Shown: positions 54,683-63,434 of the stretch, in pieces
How the letters are laid out: every line of letters starts with the position of its first letter
Position numbering within the stretch: position 1 is the first letter of the stretch
From: a bacterium
Lineage (GTDB): Bacteria > Actinomycetota > Acidimicrobiia > Spongiisociales > Spongiisociaceae
Length of the DNA stretch: 64,000 nucleotides
Assembly: GCA_028821265.1 (NCBI GenBank)
Contig: JAPPGU010000050.1
Coordinates: 1 to 64,000 of the forward strand
Direction of reading: 5' to 3'
Notes under the pieces: generated by a model
Database searches by the model: none
What the model was told of the DNA's origin: nothing
The model's input: only the letters and a program-made list of their open reading frames with translations
Made by a program: the position numbers and the translations under genes

Positions 54683-56050
54683 GTGACGGTGGCCGAGCGG
54701 GTCTCCGACCCCGTTGCCTTCACCCAGGCCATGGCTCCGCCCCACAGCGGCGAAGCGGAGGAGTCCGTGCTGGGCGCGGTCCTCCGGTCGCAGCCGGCGG
54801 CCGATGAGGTGATCGGACGCCTGAAGGAGTCGGACTTCTACGTTCCGGCCTACCGGATGATCTTCGGCGCCATGGTGCGCCTCTACGACGACAACCAACC
54901 CATCGACACGCTGACGGTGGCCGACCGTCTGACCAGGATGGGCAATCTCGACAAGGTGGGCGGCGTCGGCAGGGTCGCCGTGCTCTGGGACAAGGTGCCC
55001 AGTGCCGCCAACGTGGGCTACTACACGGAGGTGGTCGCCGAACATGCCGTCCGGCGCGGGATGCTGGAGGCGACCCGGCGGATCGGTGACCTGGCCATGA
55101 ACCTGGACATGGAGATCGAAACGGTCCTGGACCAGGCCGAACAGGCCGTCCTGCGGGTGGCGCAGGACCGGATGGACGGCGGCCTGGAGCAGATGGGAGG
55201 CCTGCTCGAGCAGATCCTGCAGAAGCTGGAGAAGGCGGAGAGAGGCGAGCAGGACGTCACCGGACTCTCCACCGGCCTGACGGATCTGGACCGCAAGCTG
55301 GGGGGCCTCCAGCCCGGCACGCTGATAGTGGTGGCCGGCCGTCCCGGTATGGGCAAGAGCGCCCTGGCCATGAACATAGCCAGCCATGTGGCCCTCAGTA
55401 ACGGGCCGGTGGCGTTGTTCAGCCTGGAGATGTCGCCGATGGAGATCGCCTACCGCTGGTTGGGATCCTACGCCCGGGTCAACTCCATGAAGCTGCGTTC
55501 CGGCCTGGATCAGGGCGAGTCGGCCAGGTTATGGCCCCGGCTCGTGTCCGCCTCGGCCAGCCTGTACGGGGCGCCGCTGCACGCCGACGAGGGGTCGCGC
55601 ACGGTTACCGACATCCGGGCCAAGTGCCGGCGGATGAAGCGCCAGAGAGGGCTGGATCTGGTGGTGGTGGACTACATGCAGCTGATGCAGGCCCGTACCA
55701 GGGAGAACAGGCAGCAGGAGATCGCCGAGATCAGCCTCAACCTCAAGGGGCTGGCCAGGGAACTGGACGTGCCGGTGATTGCGGTCTCGCAGCTCAACCG
55801 CGCCCTGGAGAGCAGGGGAGACCGGCGCCCGCAGCTCGGAGACCTCCGCGAGTCGGGGGCGATCGAGCAGGACGCGGACGTGGTGCTCATGATCTACCGC
55901 GACGAGTACTACAACCCGCAGTCCGACCAGAAGGGGATGGCCGACATCATCATCGCCAAGCAGCGGGCCGGTCCCACCGGTGTCGTCAAGGCCACCTTTG
56001 CCGCTGAGTACACCCGGTTCGACAACCTGCCGCACGGCTACACCAACTAG
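54683..56050 (+). CDS. dnaB: Replicative DNA helicase DnaB
   Basis: 455 aa, GTG start. N-terminal domain (HSGEAEESVLGAVL) followed by the RecA-like motor: GRPGMGKSALAMNIA (Walker A), FSLEMSPMEIAYRW, VVVDYMQLMQ (Walker B), VPVIAVSQLNRALESR and GDLRESGAIEQDADVVLMIY. No intein interrupts it. It unwinds the chromosome fork as a hexamer. Downstream of rpsF-ssb-rpsR-rplI as in other Actinobacteria. Confidence 0.97.
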   Translation: MTVAERVSDPVAFTQAMAPPHSGEAEESVLGAVLRSQPAADEVIGRLKESDFYVPAYRMIFGAMVRLYDDNQPIDTLTVADRLTRMGNLDKVGGVGRVAVLWDKVPSAANVGYYTEVVAEHAVRRGMLEATRRIGDLAMNLDMEIETVLDQAEQAVLRVAQDRMDGGLEQMGGLLEQILQKLEKAERGEQDVTGLSTGLTDLDRKLGGLQPGTLIVVAGRPGMGKSALAMNIASHVALSNGPVALFSLEMSPMEIAYRWLGSYARVNSMKLRSGLDQGESARLWPRLVSASASLYGAPLHADEGSRTVTDIRAKCRRMKRQRGLDLVVVDYMQLMQARTRENRQQEIAEISLNLKGLARELDVPVIAVSQLNRALESRGDRRPQLGDLRESGAIEQDADVVLMIYRDEYYNPQSDQKGMADIIIAKQRAGPTGVVKATFAAEYTRFDNLPHGYTN

Positions 56051-56074
56051 GGGAGTAGGCGGACCGGGCGCCGC

Positions 56075-57079
56075 TCAGATGTGAATCTCGATGCGGTCTC
56101 CGTCCTCGAGGGGGAATGCCTTCCCGATGCGGCGGTCGGGCTGGCCGGGCCGGATCAGCCGGGCGAATTTGAGATCGCGGGCGAAGTCCTTGTGGATCAG
56201 AGCGGCCACATCCAGCACTGTCTGGCCCCGGCGGATCGTGTAGGGCCTGTCGTCCTTTCGCTCGGAGGCGGAGACCGTGTACACCCGCACCACCCCCAAG
56301 GCGCCGAAGAGCCAGTCGCCCAGATGGCTTACCTCGCCATCCGGCACCGAGGACCTGAGGACGGGTAGGTCGAGGCCGACCAACTCCATCAGCACCTCGA
56401 TCTCCTCCTCGACCTGTTCGGTCAGGTCGGCCTTGGACGCCACCACCGCGGCGGGCAGGATCTTGGCGAACGGATCATCGGGATCCGTGGGCGCCCCCGC
56501 GCCGCTGGGCCACTCCCCGGTCAGGAACACCTTGCGTTCCTCCAGCAACCCCACCAACTCCTCCACGGCCGCTACGCAGCCGGGCTCCGACACGTCAACC
56601 ACTAAGAGCGCCCCGTCCGCGGGCTGCAGGGCATTCCCGATCCAGGGCAAGGTGTGCTCGGCGGTGATCGGCGGGAGGTCGATCAGCTGGATCCCGATGT
56701 CACCCACGGGCGCCATTCCGGGCTGGGGATGCTGGGTGGTGAAGGGGTACGCCCCGACCGGGGCGCCTGAACCGGTGAGGGCGTGGTGGAGCGAGGACTT
56801 GCCGCTGTTGGGAGGTCCGAGCAGGACGATCTGGCCCGCCCCTTCCGGCCGGACGGTGTAGACCGGCCCGGCCCGCGCACCCGCCTTCCTGGGAGCGGCC
56901 AGCTCCTCGGTCAACTCCTTGATCTTGGTCTTGATCCCGGCCTGGAGGTGTTCGGTTCCCTTGTGCTTGGGGATGGTGCGCAGCATCTCCCGCAGTGCCG
57001 TCAGGCGGTCCCGGGACTCCCGGGCCGCCTTGTAGTCGGCTTCGGCCTTCTTGTACTCGGGGGAGACGTTGGTGGGCAT
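56075..57079 (-). CDS. TGS-domain GTPase, archaeal/eukaryotic DRG-like (Obg-HflX superfamily)
   Basis: 334 aa from ATG 57079. A helical N-terminus (YKKAEADYKAARESRDRL) is followed by G1 GPPNSGKSS (~87), G2 YPFTTQHP, G3-region DLPP (a DxxP variant), G4-like SKAD and a C-terminal TGS domain (YTIRRGQTVLDVAALIHKDF). The layout matches DRG proteins, which associate with ribosomes. It is convergent with dnaB (25 bp between stops) and divergent from the MBL gene. Confidence 0.85.
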   Translation of the reverse strand: MPTNVSPEYKKAEADYKAARESRDRLTALREMLRTIPKHKGTEHLQAGIKTKIKELTEELAAPRKAGARAGPVYTVRPEGAGQIVLLGPPNSGKSSLHHALTGSGAPVGAYPFTTQHPQPGMAPVGDIGIQLIDLPPITAEHTLPWIGNALQPADGALLVVDVSEPGCVAAVEELVGLLEERKVFLTGEWPSGAGAPTDPDDPFAKILPAAVVASKADLTEQVEEEIEVLMELVGLDLPVLRSSVPDGEVSHLGDWLFGALGVVRVYTVSASERKDDRPYTIRRGQTVLDVAALIHKDFARDLKFARLIRPGQPDRRIGKAFPLEDGDRIEIHI

Positions 57080-57144
57080 TGCCTCACAATGATGGCGCAA
57101 CGGCGGCGGGAACGCCGATCGGGCGGCGGTAATCTCGCGAAGCC

Positions 57145-57939
57145 ATGTTCGAAGAGCTCGCCGATGGCGTCTTCCGGCGTCCCTATCCCTTCCTGCGGAT
57201 CAACATCGGGGTCGTGATCGGCGCCGACGGCGTCCTGCTGGTCGACACCCGCGAGAGTGAGGATGCCGCCCGCGAACTGTCCGGCGAGCTTCGCACGCTG
57301 ACGGCCAAGCCGGTGAGGTGGGTGGTCAACACCCACTGGCACTGGGACCACGTATTCGGGAACGCTCTCTTCCCCGGCGCGGCTATCTGGGGACACCGGT
57401 CCTGCCGGATGATGCTCGTGGGGAATACGGAGCCCCACTTCGAGGATGCCCGGCGCTGGGTGCCCCGGGAGCGGAGAGACGAGATCGAGCGGGTGAGGGT
57501 GGTGCCACCGCAGCACACGTTCGAGGCGGTGACCGCCATCGACATCGGTGGACACCGGGTCGAGCTCACGTACCACGGCCGGGGACACACCGACGCGGAT
57601 GTGGTGGTCCGCTGCGGCGGCGTGACCTTCATGGGGGACCTGGTGGAACAGGGCAAGAGCCCCGAAATGGGCGATTCCTACCCCCTGGAGTGGCCCGCCA
57701 CGCTGGCCGCGGCGCGCCCCGGAGTGGGGCCCACGGTGGTGCCCGGCCACGGTGACCTGCTCTCTCCCGCCGACGTGGACGACCAGGCGGAGCGGCTCGA
57801 GAGGGTGGCAGCGTTGTTACGCCAGGTGCTCTACGAGGGGCGTCCGGCGGAGGAGGCGGTCCGGCGAGGGCCCATCCCCGAGCTGCATATGCGGAAAGCG
57901 CTAGCCCGGGCCCGAGCAGAGGCCGGCGTAACCCATTAG
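57145..57939 (+). CDS. MBL-fold metallo-hydrolase
   Basis: 264 aa. NTHWHWDHVFGN (HxHxDH), GRGHTDAD, FMGDLVEQG and VVPGHGDLL give a full dinuclear zinc site. Overall it resembles class B-like or glyoxalase II-like MBL proteins with an insert around the MMLVGNTEPHFED segment. Substrate unknown. It runs divergently from the TGS GTPase, ~65 bp apart. Confidence 0.85.
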   Translation: MFEELADGVFRRPYPFLRINIGVVIGADGVLLVDTRESEDAARELSGELRTLTAKPVRWVVNTHWHWDHVFGNALFPGAAIWGHRSCRMMLVGNTEPHFEDARRWVPRERRDEIERVRVVPPQHTFEAVTAIDIGGHRVELTYHGRGHTDADVVVRCGGVTFMGDLVEQGKSPEMGDSYPLEWPATLAAARPGVGPTVVPGHGDLLSPADVDDQAERLERVAALLRQVLYEGRPAEEAVRRGPIPELHMRKALARARAEAGVTH

Positions 57940-58042
57940 TGGGGGTGATTAGGCACTGGAGAATAAGGTGTAGCTACTCTGGGCGGCGATGAATCCGGTT
58001 TGTTAAAGCAGAGGCTGAGTTGACAGGCTTAGAATTAGCAGG

Positions 58043-58105
58043 AAGGCGGCAGACCGGGTAGCGCCCACAACCGTGAGCTCTGCCGAAACCCGGCTCTGCC
58101 GCCTT
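58043..58105. terminator. Long imperfect hairpin between convergent genes
   Basis: AAGGCGGCAGACCGGGT pairs with ACCCGGCTCTGCCGCCTT, 16 bp with one bulge and a 28-nt loop. It sits between the MBL gene (+) and the LiaF-like gene (-), so it may terminate both or be a short mobile-type repeat. The rest of 57940-58233 shows no gene. Confidence 0.55.
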
Positions 58106-58233
58106 TCCTTGTTGAACGTTCACCGAAGCGGCGCCCCGTTCGTTGCCTACTATAGCGACTAAACAGTTACACCATCCATACAGTCAACATATTCACGTTG
58201 GCTGCTAGAAGTTACTGGCCGCCGGTCGCCCGG

Positions 58234-58959
58234 TCAGGGGGACCGTTTGGCGGGGCGGCCGGACTCGATGGTGATCCCGCCGAAGAGGCAGGTTCCGGTG
58301 ATGGTGAGCGTCGGGCCGGTCCGGGGTGAGGTCTCGCTTCGCTGATCGTTGACTCCGCCGAAAATGTTGGTGGTGCGGAGGTCAACCACCCAGTCGTCGG
58401 GCACCACGAAGACGACCCCTCCGAACACCGCGGAGACGTCCACCCTGGGCGAGCTGATCGCCAGCCCGGCATCGACCAGGTCGATCTTGGCGGACCCGAA
58501 TATGGCGCTGACCGTTCCTCCGGAGAACATCCGGCTGGTGATCCGCTGCTCGGTCGTTCCGAACCCGCAGGACACGTTCACATCGGTCGTCTCGATGGCC
58601 TCGGAGTCCCGGTCCTGCTTGCGACGCCTGGTCCGGTGCTGGCGGCCCAGCAGGATGAACCTGGCGCCCACCCAGACCAGGACGAGCGGCCAGAGCCTCC
58701 ACACGTCTCCGTAGTCGAAGCCCCAGATACCCAGGGAGTCCAGCAACATCAACACGCCGAACAGGGCGACCGCAGCCCAGAACCACCGGCCCGAGCGCCG
58801 CCGGACCAGGTTGCCGAGTCCGATGACCACCAGGATCGCCGGCCACCAGTCGCTGAACGTGTAGCTCCAGTCGGTGAGGTTCTCGATGAGCAACAACGCG
58901 CCGATCACCACGAGCAGGAGCCCGGTCACTATCCGGGAGCTTCGCTTGCCTTCCATCAT
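58234..58959 (-). CDS. LiaF-like membrane protein (DUF5668 plus cell-wall-active antibiotic response domain)
   Basis: 241 aa. Four hydrophobic segments in the first ~110 residues (IVTGLLLVVIGALLLIENL; WWPAILVVIGLGNLV), a basic linker, then a right-handed beta-helix-like C-terminal domain with repeated (V/I)FGxxx turns: AIFGSAKIDL, VFGGVVFVVP, IFGGVND, CLFGGITIE. LiaF relatives modulate envelope-stress two-component systems; no kinase or regulator is adjacent here. Confidence 0.82.
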   Translation of the reverse strand: MMEGKRSSRIVTGLLLVVIGALLLIENLTDWSYTFSDWWPAILVVIGLGNLVRRRSGRWFWAAVALFGVLMLLDSLGIWGFDYGDVWRLWPLVLVWVGARFILLGRQHRTRRRKQDRDSEAIETTDVNVSCGFGTTEQRITSRMFSGGTVSAIFGSAKIDLVDAGLAISSPRVDVSAVFGGVVFVVPDDWVVDLRTTNIFGGVNDQRSETSPRTGPTLTITGTCLFGGITIESGRPAKRSP

Positions 58960-59016
58960 GCCTCGCCTTTCATCGTTGCCGGGCCCGGGTCGACCGGTGG
59001 ACCTGGCCCGCGCCTC

Positions 59017-59919
59017 CTAGTCGGGGACCGGCCAGAGCCATGCCGCCCCCAGGACGCCCCCGGAGTCGCCATGCCGGTTCCTTGCCAGGCGGGTGGCCAC
59101 GCCATCGGAGAATATCCACTTTCCCCACCTTTGCGGCACCTCCTCGTAGAGTTGATCCGCGTTCGACAAGCCGCCGCCCAGGACCACGACCTCGGGATCG
59201 AGGACGTTGATCACCACCGCCAGGGCCCTCGCCAGGCGGGTGGCGTAGTGATCGAACACCGCGGTGGCTACCGCGTCGCCATCGATACGGTCCATGACCT
59301 GCTCAGCCGTCAGTTCCATCCCGCCGGATCGCCGGTACTCACGGGCCACCGCCGGACCGGACAGGTAGACCTCCACGCAGTCGGTCCTCCCGCAGTAGCA
59401 GGCCCGCCCGCCCGTCTCGGCCGGTTGGGGGTTGTGACCCCATTCCCCGGCGATGCGGTTGGGGCCGGCCTGGAGGGTTCGGTCGATCACCAGGCCGCCG
59501 CCCACGCCGGTTCCCAGGATCACGCCGAACACGGTCTGGGCCCCCACGCCTGCTCCCGTTACCGCCTCGGCCAGTGCGAAACAGTCGGCGTCGTTGGCCA
59601 GCCGCACCGGCCTTCCCAGCGCCGTTTCCAGGTCGCGATCAAGGGGTCGGCCGTTCAGCGCCACCGAGTTGGAGTTGCGCAGCAGCCCCGAGAAAGGGGA
59701 GATGGCCCCGGGCGTTCCGATCCCGACGGTGCCCTGCCCACCGGCGCCGGCCTCCACCTCGCGGATCAGCTCCACCACCGCCCGGACGGTGCCCTCGTAG
59801 TCCCCGGCCGGCGTCGGAACCCGCTTCCTGACCAGCACCCGCCCGCCGGGGTCGAGCACGGCGCCCTCGATCTTGGTGCCACCCAGGTCGATCCCGACCC
59901 GGAGCCCACCCCCGCTCAT
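59017..59919 (-). CDS. ROK-family sugar kinase
   Basis: 300 aa from ATG 59919, overlapping the Lnt stop by 4 bp (ATGA). Phosphate loop GIDLGGTKIEGAVLD, catalytic DADCF (NDADCF, ~115), ILGTGVGGGLVID, and the ROK zinc motif CYCGRTDCVE. The sugar could be glucose, fructose or an N-acetylhexosamine; GEWGHN favours a glucokinase-type enzyme. Coupling to lnt is not an obvious pathway link. Confidence 0.88.
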   Translation of the reverse strand: MSGGGLRVGIDLGGTKIEGAVLDPGGRVLVRKRVPTPAGDYEGTVRAVVELIREVEAGAGGQGTVGIGTPGAISPFSGLLRNSNSVALNGRPLDRDLETALGRPVRLANDADCFALAEAVTGAGVGAQTVFGVILGTGVGGGLVIDRTLQAGPNRIAGEWGHNPQPAETGGRACYCGRTDCVEVYLSGPAVAREYRRSGGMELTAEQVMDRIDGDAVATAVFDHYATRLARALAVVINVLDPEVVVLGGGLSNADQLYEEVPQRWGKWIFSDGVATRLARNRHGDSGGVLGAAWLWPVPD

Positions 59920-61394
59920 GCCCGTTCTTCCCTCCTGATGAGGCCGGCGACCCGCAGCCCCAGATAGGCGAGCATCGCCCCGACCTGGAGCCAATCGCCC
60001 CAGCGGACGTAGAGGGTGGGGCCGGCCGTCCGGGCCGCGGGGACGCCGGCGGCGGTGGTGGTCTCGAAGAGCTCGGTCCGGCTCTCCACCCGCCCGTCGG
60101 CGTGGACGAAGGCGGACTTGCCGGTAACCGCGGCGTGCACCAGGTCCACTCCCAGCTCCGCCGCTCTCATCCGGCTGATGGCGATCATCTGGTCGCTGGC
60201 CGGCGTCCTGCCGAAGGAGGCCTCGTTGGTCGCCAGCACCAGGAACGCCGCTCCCGCCCTCACCGCCTCCCGCTCGTAGCGGGCGTAGGCCCCTTCGTAA
60301 CTGATGACGGATCCGAACCGGACTCCGTCGAGGTCGAACAGCACCTGCTCCCGGCCCCGGACCATGTCCCGGGGCACCCGGTCGAGGGCCGGCACCACCT
60401 GGAAGAGGGGGCGGAGGGGCACGTACTCGCCGAACGGCACCGGGTGCCGTTTGCGGTAGGTGCCGACGATGGCGCCGCTGGGCCCGAACACCACGTTGAC
60501 GTTGTCGAAGTGACCGGGGCCCGCGTCCAGGTCTCCCCCCACCTGCAGCGTCGCGTCAAGCCGGACGGCTTCGGCGCCGATGGCCCCGGCCACCGAGGGA
60601 TCCCGGAGCGGGTCGGCGCTGCCCCCGGTGGAGCTCTCGGGCCAGACCACCAGGTCGGGACCGGGCTCCAGAGCGCGGGTCAGCGCCAGGTGGCTCTCGT
60701 AGATGAGCCGGCGCTCGCCAAGGCACCGCGTCCCGGGGCAGGGCGAGTTGCCCTGCACGATCGTCACCGACCGGGTCTCGCCCTCCGGTATGGCCGGCCA
60801 GACGTTCCCGGCCAGCCCCAGGATCATCACACCACCGGACACGGCCGCCAGGACCTTCCAGGACAGGCGGCGGCGAAGCACCAGAACGGCCACCGCCGCC
60901 ACCGCCGCCAGCAGGACTCCCCAGCCGGTGGCTCCAATCCACTGGGCGGAGGGCCGCAGGGGCGTGGCGCCGGCCATGACGCCGATCGATCCCCAGGGAA
61001 AGCCGCCGAAGGGCCACCGCACCCGCAGGAACTCCGCCAGCGCCCCCGCTCCCGCCGTCGCCAGCACGAACGTCCAGGGGGCGGCGTCCCGGTAGCGGAA
61101 TATTCCGCCGGCGGCGATGAGGAAGGCCAGGGCCTGCACCATCGCCAGCGGGTAGTAGGCGATCAGCTCCACCTCGATGAGCCAGGAGAGGATGACTGCG
61201 AAGTAGGCCAGCCCGAACAGGTAGCCGGACCACAGGGCGACCGCTCGGGTGCCGGCCGTCGCCACCAGCCAGACGAATCCCACCAGGCCCAACCAGGCGA
61301 GGGAGGTCCACTCGTACGGTGGGTAGCCGAGAGCCAGCATGATGCCCGCCAGCAACGCGCCGACCAGCCGCAGGGTTGTCACCGTCCGTGCCAC
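59916..61394 (-). CDS. lnt: Apolipoprotein N-acyltransferase, with Ser at the nucleophile position
   Basis: 492 aa from GTG 61394. About seven membrane helices, then a nitrilase-like domain. The catalytic triad of Lnt is Glu-Lys-Cys. Glu is present in VVWPESST and Lys in TYRKRHPVPFGEYVP, but the nucleophile motif ICYE reads SVISYEGAY, so Cys is Ser (AGT, codon 60300-60302). Normal enzymes acylate the N-terminal Cys of lipoproteins through a thioester on that Cys. This one may be inactive, use Ser, or do another reaction. Several lipoproteins occur in the window, so a second Lnt may exist elsewhere. Confidence 0.83.
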   Translation of the reverse strand: MARTVTTLRLVGALLAGIMLALGYPPYEWTSLAWLGLVGFVWLVATAGTRAVALWSGYLFGLAYFAVILSWLIEVELIAYYPLAMVQALAFLIAAGGIFRYRDAAPWTFVLATAGAGALAEFLRVRWPFGGFPWGSIGVMAGATPLRPSAQWIGATGWGVLLAAVAAVAVLVLRRRLSWKVLAAVSGGVMILGLAGNVWPAIPEGETRSVTIVQGNSPCPGTRCLGERRLIYESHLALTRALEPGPDLVVWPESSTGGSADPLRDPSVAGAIGAEAVRLDATLQVGGDLDAGPGHFDNVNVVFGPSGAIVGTYRKRHPVPFGEYVPLRPLFQVVPALDRVPRDMVRGREQVLFDLDGVRFGSVISYEGAYARYEREAVRAGAAFLVLATNEASFGRTPASDQMIAISRMRAAELGVDLVHAAVTGKSAFVHADGRVESRTELFETTTAAGVPAARTAGPTLYVRWGDWLQVGAMLAYLGLRVAGLIRREERA

Positions 61395-61618
61395 CGGCGG
61401 GATTGTACGGCGCGTCCGGCGCTCTTCTATTACCCGGAATCCGGCGTGCCTGGCCGTAAGATGATGCGCTATCACGCACCGGATGGCAACGGCGGGGCGG
61501 CGCGCCCCCGAACCGCCATTCACAGTTCATAGTCCAAGGAGGCCTGTCTGCGAGACAACCAGGGGTGTTCCGGCGGCCGCGGGCGGATCGTCCGGCATCC
61601 TACGCCGGGACTATTCGG

Positions 61619-62446
61619 GTGACCACCGGAGCCTTGAACGTGGAGTTGCGGACCGACCTGGACGTGGCGATCGCCGCGGCGCGGGCCGGCGCCCGAGTGG
61701 TGCGCCGGTCGTTCGGGCGGGACTTCGACCCGGACCTCAAGAGCGTGGTCGATCCGGTGACAGAGGTGGACCGGGCCGCCGAGGCGGCCATCCGGGACGT
61801 CCTGAGCACCATGCGCCCCGAGGATGAGGTGCTGGGCGAGGAAGGGGGCGGCCAGACCGAGGCGGTAGGGCGGCGGTGGATCGTGGATCCCCTTGACGGC
61901 ACCGTCAACTTCCTGCACGGCCACCCGCACGTGTCCACTTCCGTGGGGCTCTGGGACGGGGACAAGCCGGTGGCGGGCGTGGTAGTCGATGTGATGCGGG
62001 GAGAGATGTTCACCGCGGCCCGTGGGCAGGGCGCCCACCTGGACGGCCGGCCCATCCGGGTCTCCTCCAAGACCAGGCTCCAGGAATGCCTGGTCGGAAC
62101 CGGATTCCCCTACGACCGCCACCTGAACGGCCCGGCCTACACCGCCGCGGCTGGGGAGGTGATGAAGCGGGCGCGGGACATACGCCGGCTCGGGTCGGCC
62201 GCCCTGGACTTCGCCTGGGTGGCCTGCGGGCGCTTTGACGGGTTCTGGGAGTTCGGCATCTATCCGTGGGACGTGGCGGCGGGATTGCTGCTGGTCGAAG
62301 AAGCCGGCGGCTTGACGGCCGACATGACGACGAGCCCGGCCACCGTGGACTCCACCCACTTCATCATCGCCGGGCCCGGAATATTCGAGCCCCTGGTGGA
62401 CCTGATCCGCTCGGTTGCCCCACCCCATGTTCGGGCCGGTACTTGA
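61619..62446 (+). CDS. Inositol monophosphatase-family phosphatase
   Basis: 275 aa from GTG 61619 (start not certain). Metal-binding motifs are complete: DPVTEVDRAAE, GEEGG, WIVDPLDGTVNFLHGHPH, and the C-terminal WDVAAGLLLVEEAGG. Members hydrolyse inositol-1-phosphate, fructose-1,6-bisphosphate, histidinol phosphate or PAP; specificity is not readable here. Divergent from lnt, with ~225 bp between. Confidence 0.88.
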   Translation: MTTGALNVELRTDLDVAIAAARAGARVVRRSFGRDFDPDLKSVVDPVTEVDRAAEAAIRDVLSTMRPEDEVLGEEGGGQTEAVGRRWIVDPLDGTVNFLHGHPHVSTSVGLWDGDKPVAGVVVDVMRGEMFTAARGQGAHLDGRPIRVSSKTRLQECLVGTGFPYDRHLNGPAYTAAAGEVMKRARDIRRLGSAALDFAWVACGRFDGFWEFGIYPWDVAAGLLLVEEAGGLTADMTTSPATVDSTHFIIAGPGIFEPLVDLIRSVAPPHVRAGT

Positions 62447-63434
62447 GCGGCCGGACCGGGCTGGTTCCCTCCCGGTGACGGCCGGCGATGCCATCGCGGC
62501 GTTCTGGCGGGAATGGCCTCCGCTGCGGGACCTGCTGGAACAGGAACTGGCCCGGGGCGAGTACGGGGACGGCACCGAGCAGCTGACGGACCTCACCGAG
62601 GCGATCGATCCCGGACTCGAGTGGGATCTGCTGCCGGGACTCGAAGCCCGGCACGCCCTCTGTCTGAGCGCCGCCTCGGACCCCGCTCTGAGACCCCTCA
62701 CCGAGCAGTGGGTTCGAGCTGCGCCCGAACCCGATGGCGCTTGGGAGTACCACCCGGCACGGGTCCGCGTCCCGCCGGTCGCGCTCGCGGTGGGGAACCT
62801 CCGCATACATCCGCGCGATGTCCTGGTGGTGATCGAGCCCGACCGGGGCCGTGAGGAGCTGAACCTGACGGTCGGCCATCCCGATTTCGCCGGCTTGGAT
62901 GAAGTCCTGCAGCTCCAGGTGGTGTTCCGTCTCCTGGACGACCTCCTGGGCGAGGACCTCATGGAGAGCTGGGTCGGGTCGGTGGACGTGGTCCCCCATC
63001 CGCTCTCCTGGGGGGTGCCGCTACTCGACCTGGCGGACGAGGTCGACCGCCACTCGGGCCTGGCCACGGGCCGGAGGTGGGAGTTCATCGAGGAGGAGGA
63101 CGAGGAGCTGGGGGACAGCCGGCTCTTCATCAACCGGGCCCTCAAGAGGCTCGACCACCTGGACCTGGACTTCGTGGTGACGGTCAGCATCGAGGTCCAG
63201 TCGTTCGACCCGGTGCTGGTCAGGGAGGTGGAGAAGGACCTGGCCGAGTCCCTGGGCACCGAGGGCGTGATCTACGCCCATCGAGCCTTCGATGACTTCA
63301 CCGTGCTCTACGCCTACGTGGGGGAGGGAGTGGCCGACGACGTCCGGCGGCTGGCCGACCGGTGGTCACCCCAGGTCTACGAGGTGATGGTGGAGCCCGA
63401 TCCCGCGTGGGACACCTACGAGGACATGCGTTAG
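62427..63434 (+). CDS. Acidic protein of unknown function
   Basis: 335 aa if ATG 62427 is used; GTG 62475 is a reasonable alternative. Very acidic, with WREWPPLRDLLEQELA near the start and a conserved-looking core WEFIEEEDEELGDSRLFINR plus FDDFTVLYAYVGEG at the C-terminus. No signal peptide, membrane segment or catalytic motif is evident. It lies between the IMPase (20-bp overlap) and the M3 peptidase (next base), so the three genes are likely cotranscribed. I do not recognise the family. Confidence 0.6.
   Translation: MFGPVLERPDRAGSLPVTAGDAIAAFWREWPPLRDLLEQELARGEYGDGTEQLTDLTEAIDPGLEWDLLPGLEARHALCLSAASDPALRPLTEQWVRAAPEPDGAWEYHPARVRVPPVALAVGNLRIHPRDVLVVIEPDRGREELNLTVGHPDFAGLDEVLQLQVVFRLLDDLLGEDLMESWVGSVDVVPHPLSWGVPLLDLADEVDRHSGLATGRRWEFIEEEDEELGDSRLFINRALKRLDHLDLDFVVTVSIEVQSFDPVLVREVEKDLAESLGTEGVIYAHRAFDDFTVLYAYVGEGVADDVRRLADRWSPQVYEVMVEPDPAWDTYEDMR

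Noticed and set aside
60102-61532. 476-aa plus-strand ORF
   Set aside because: Antisense to lnt, without motifs.
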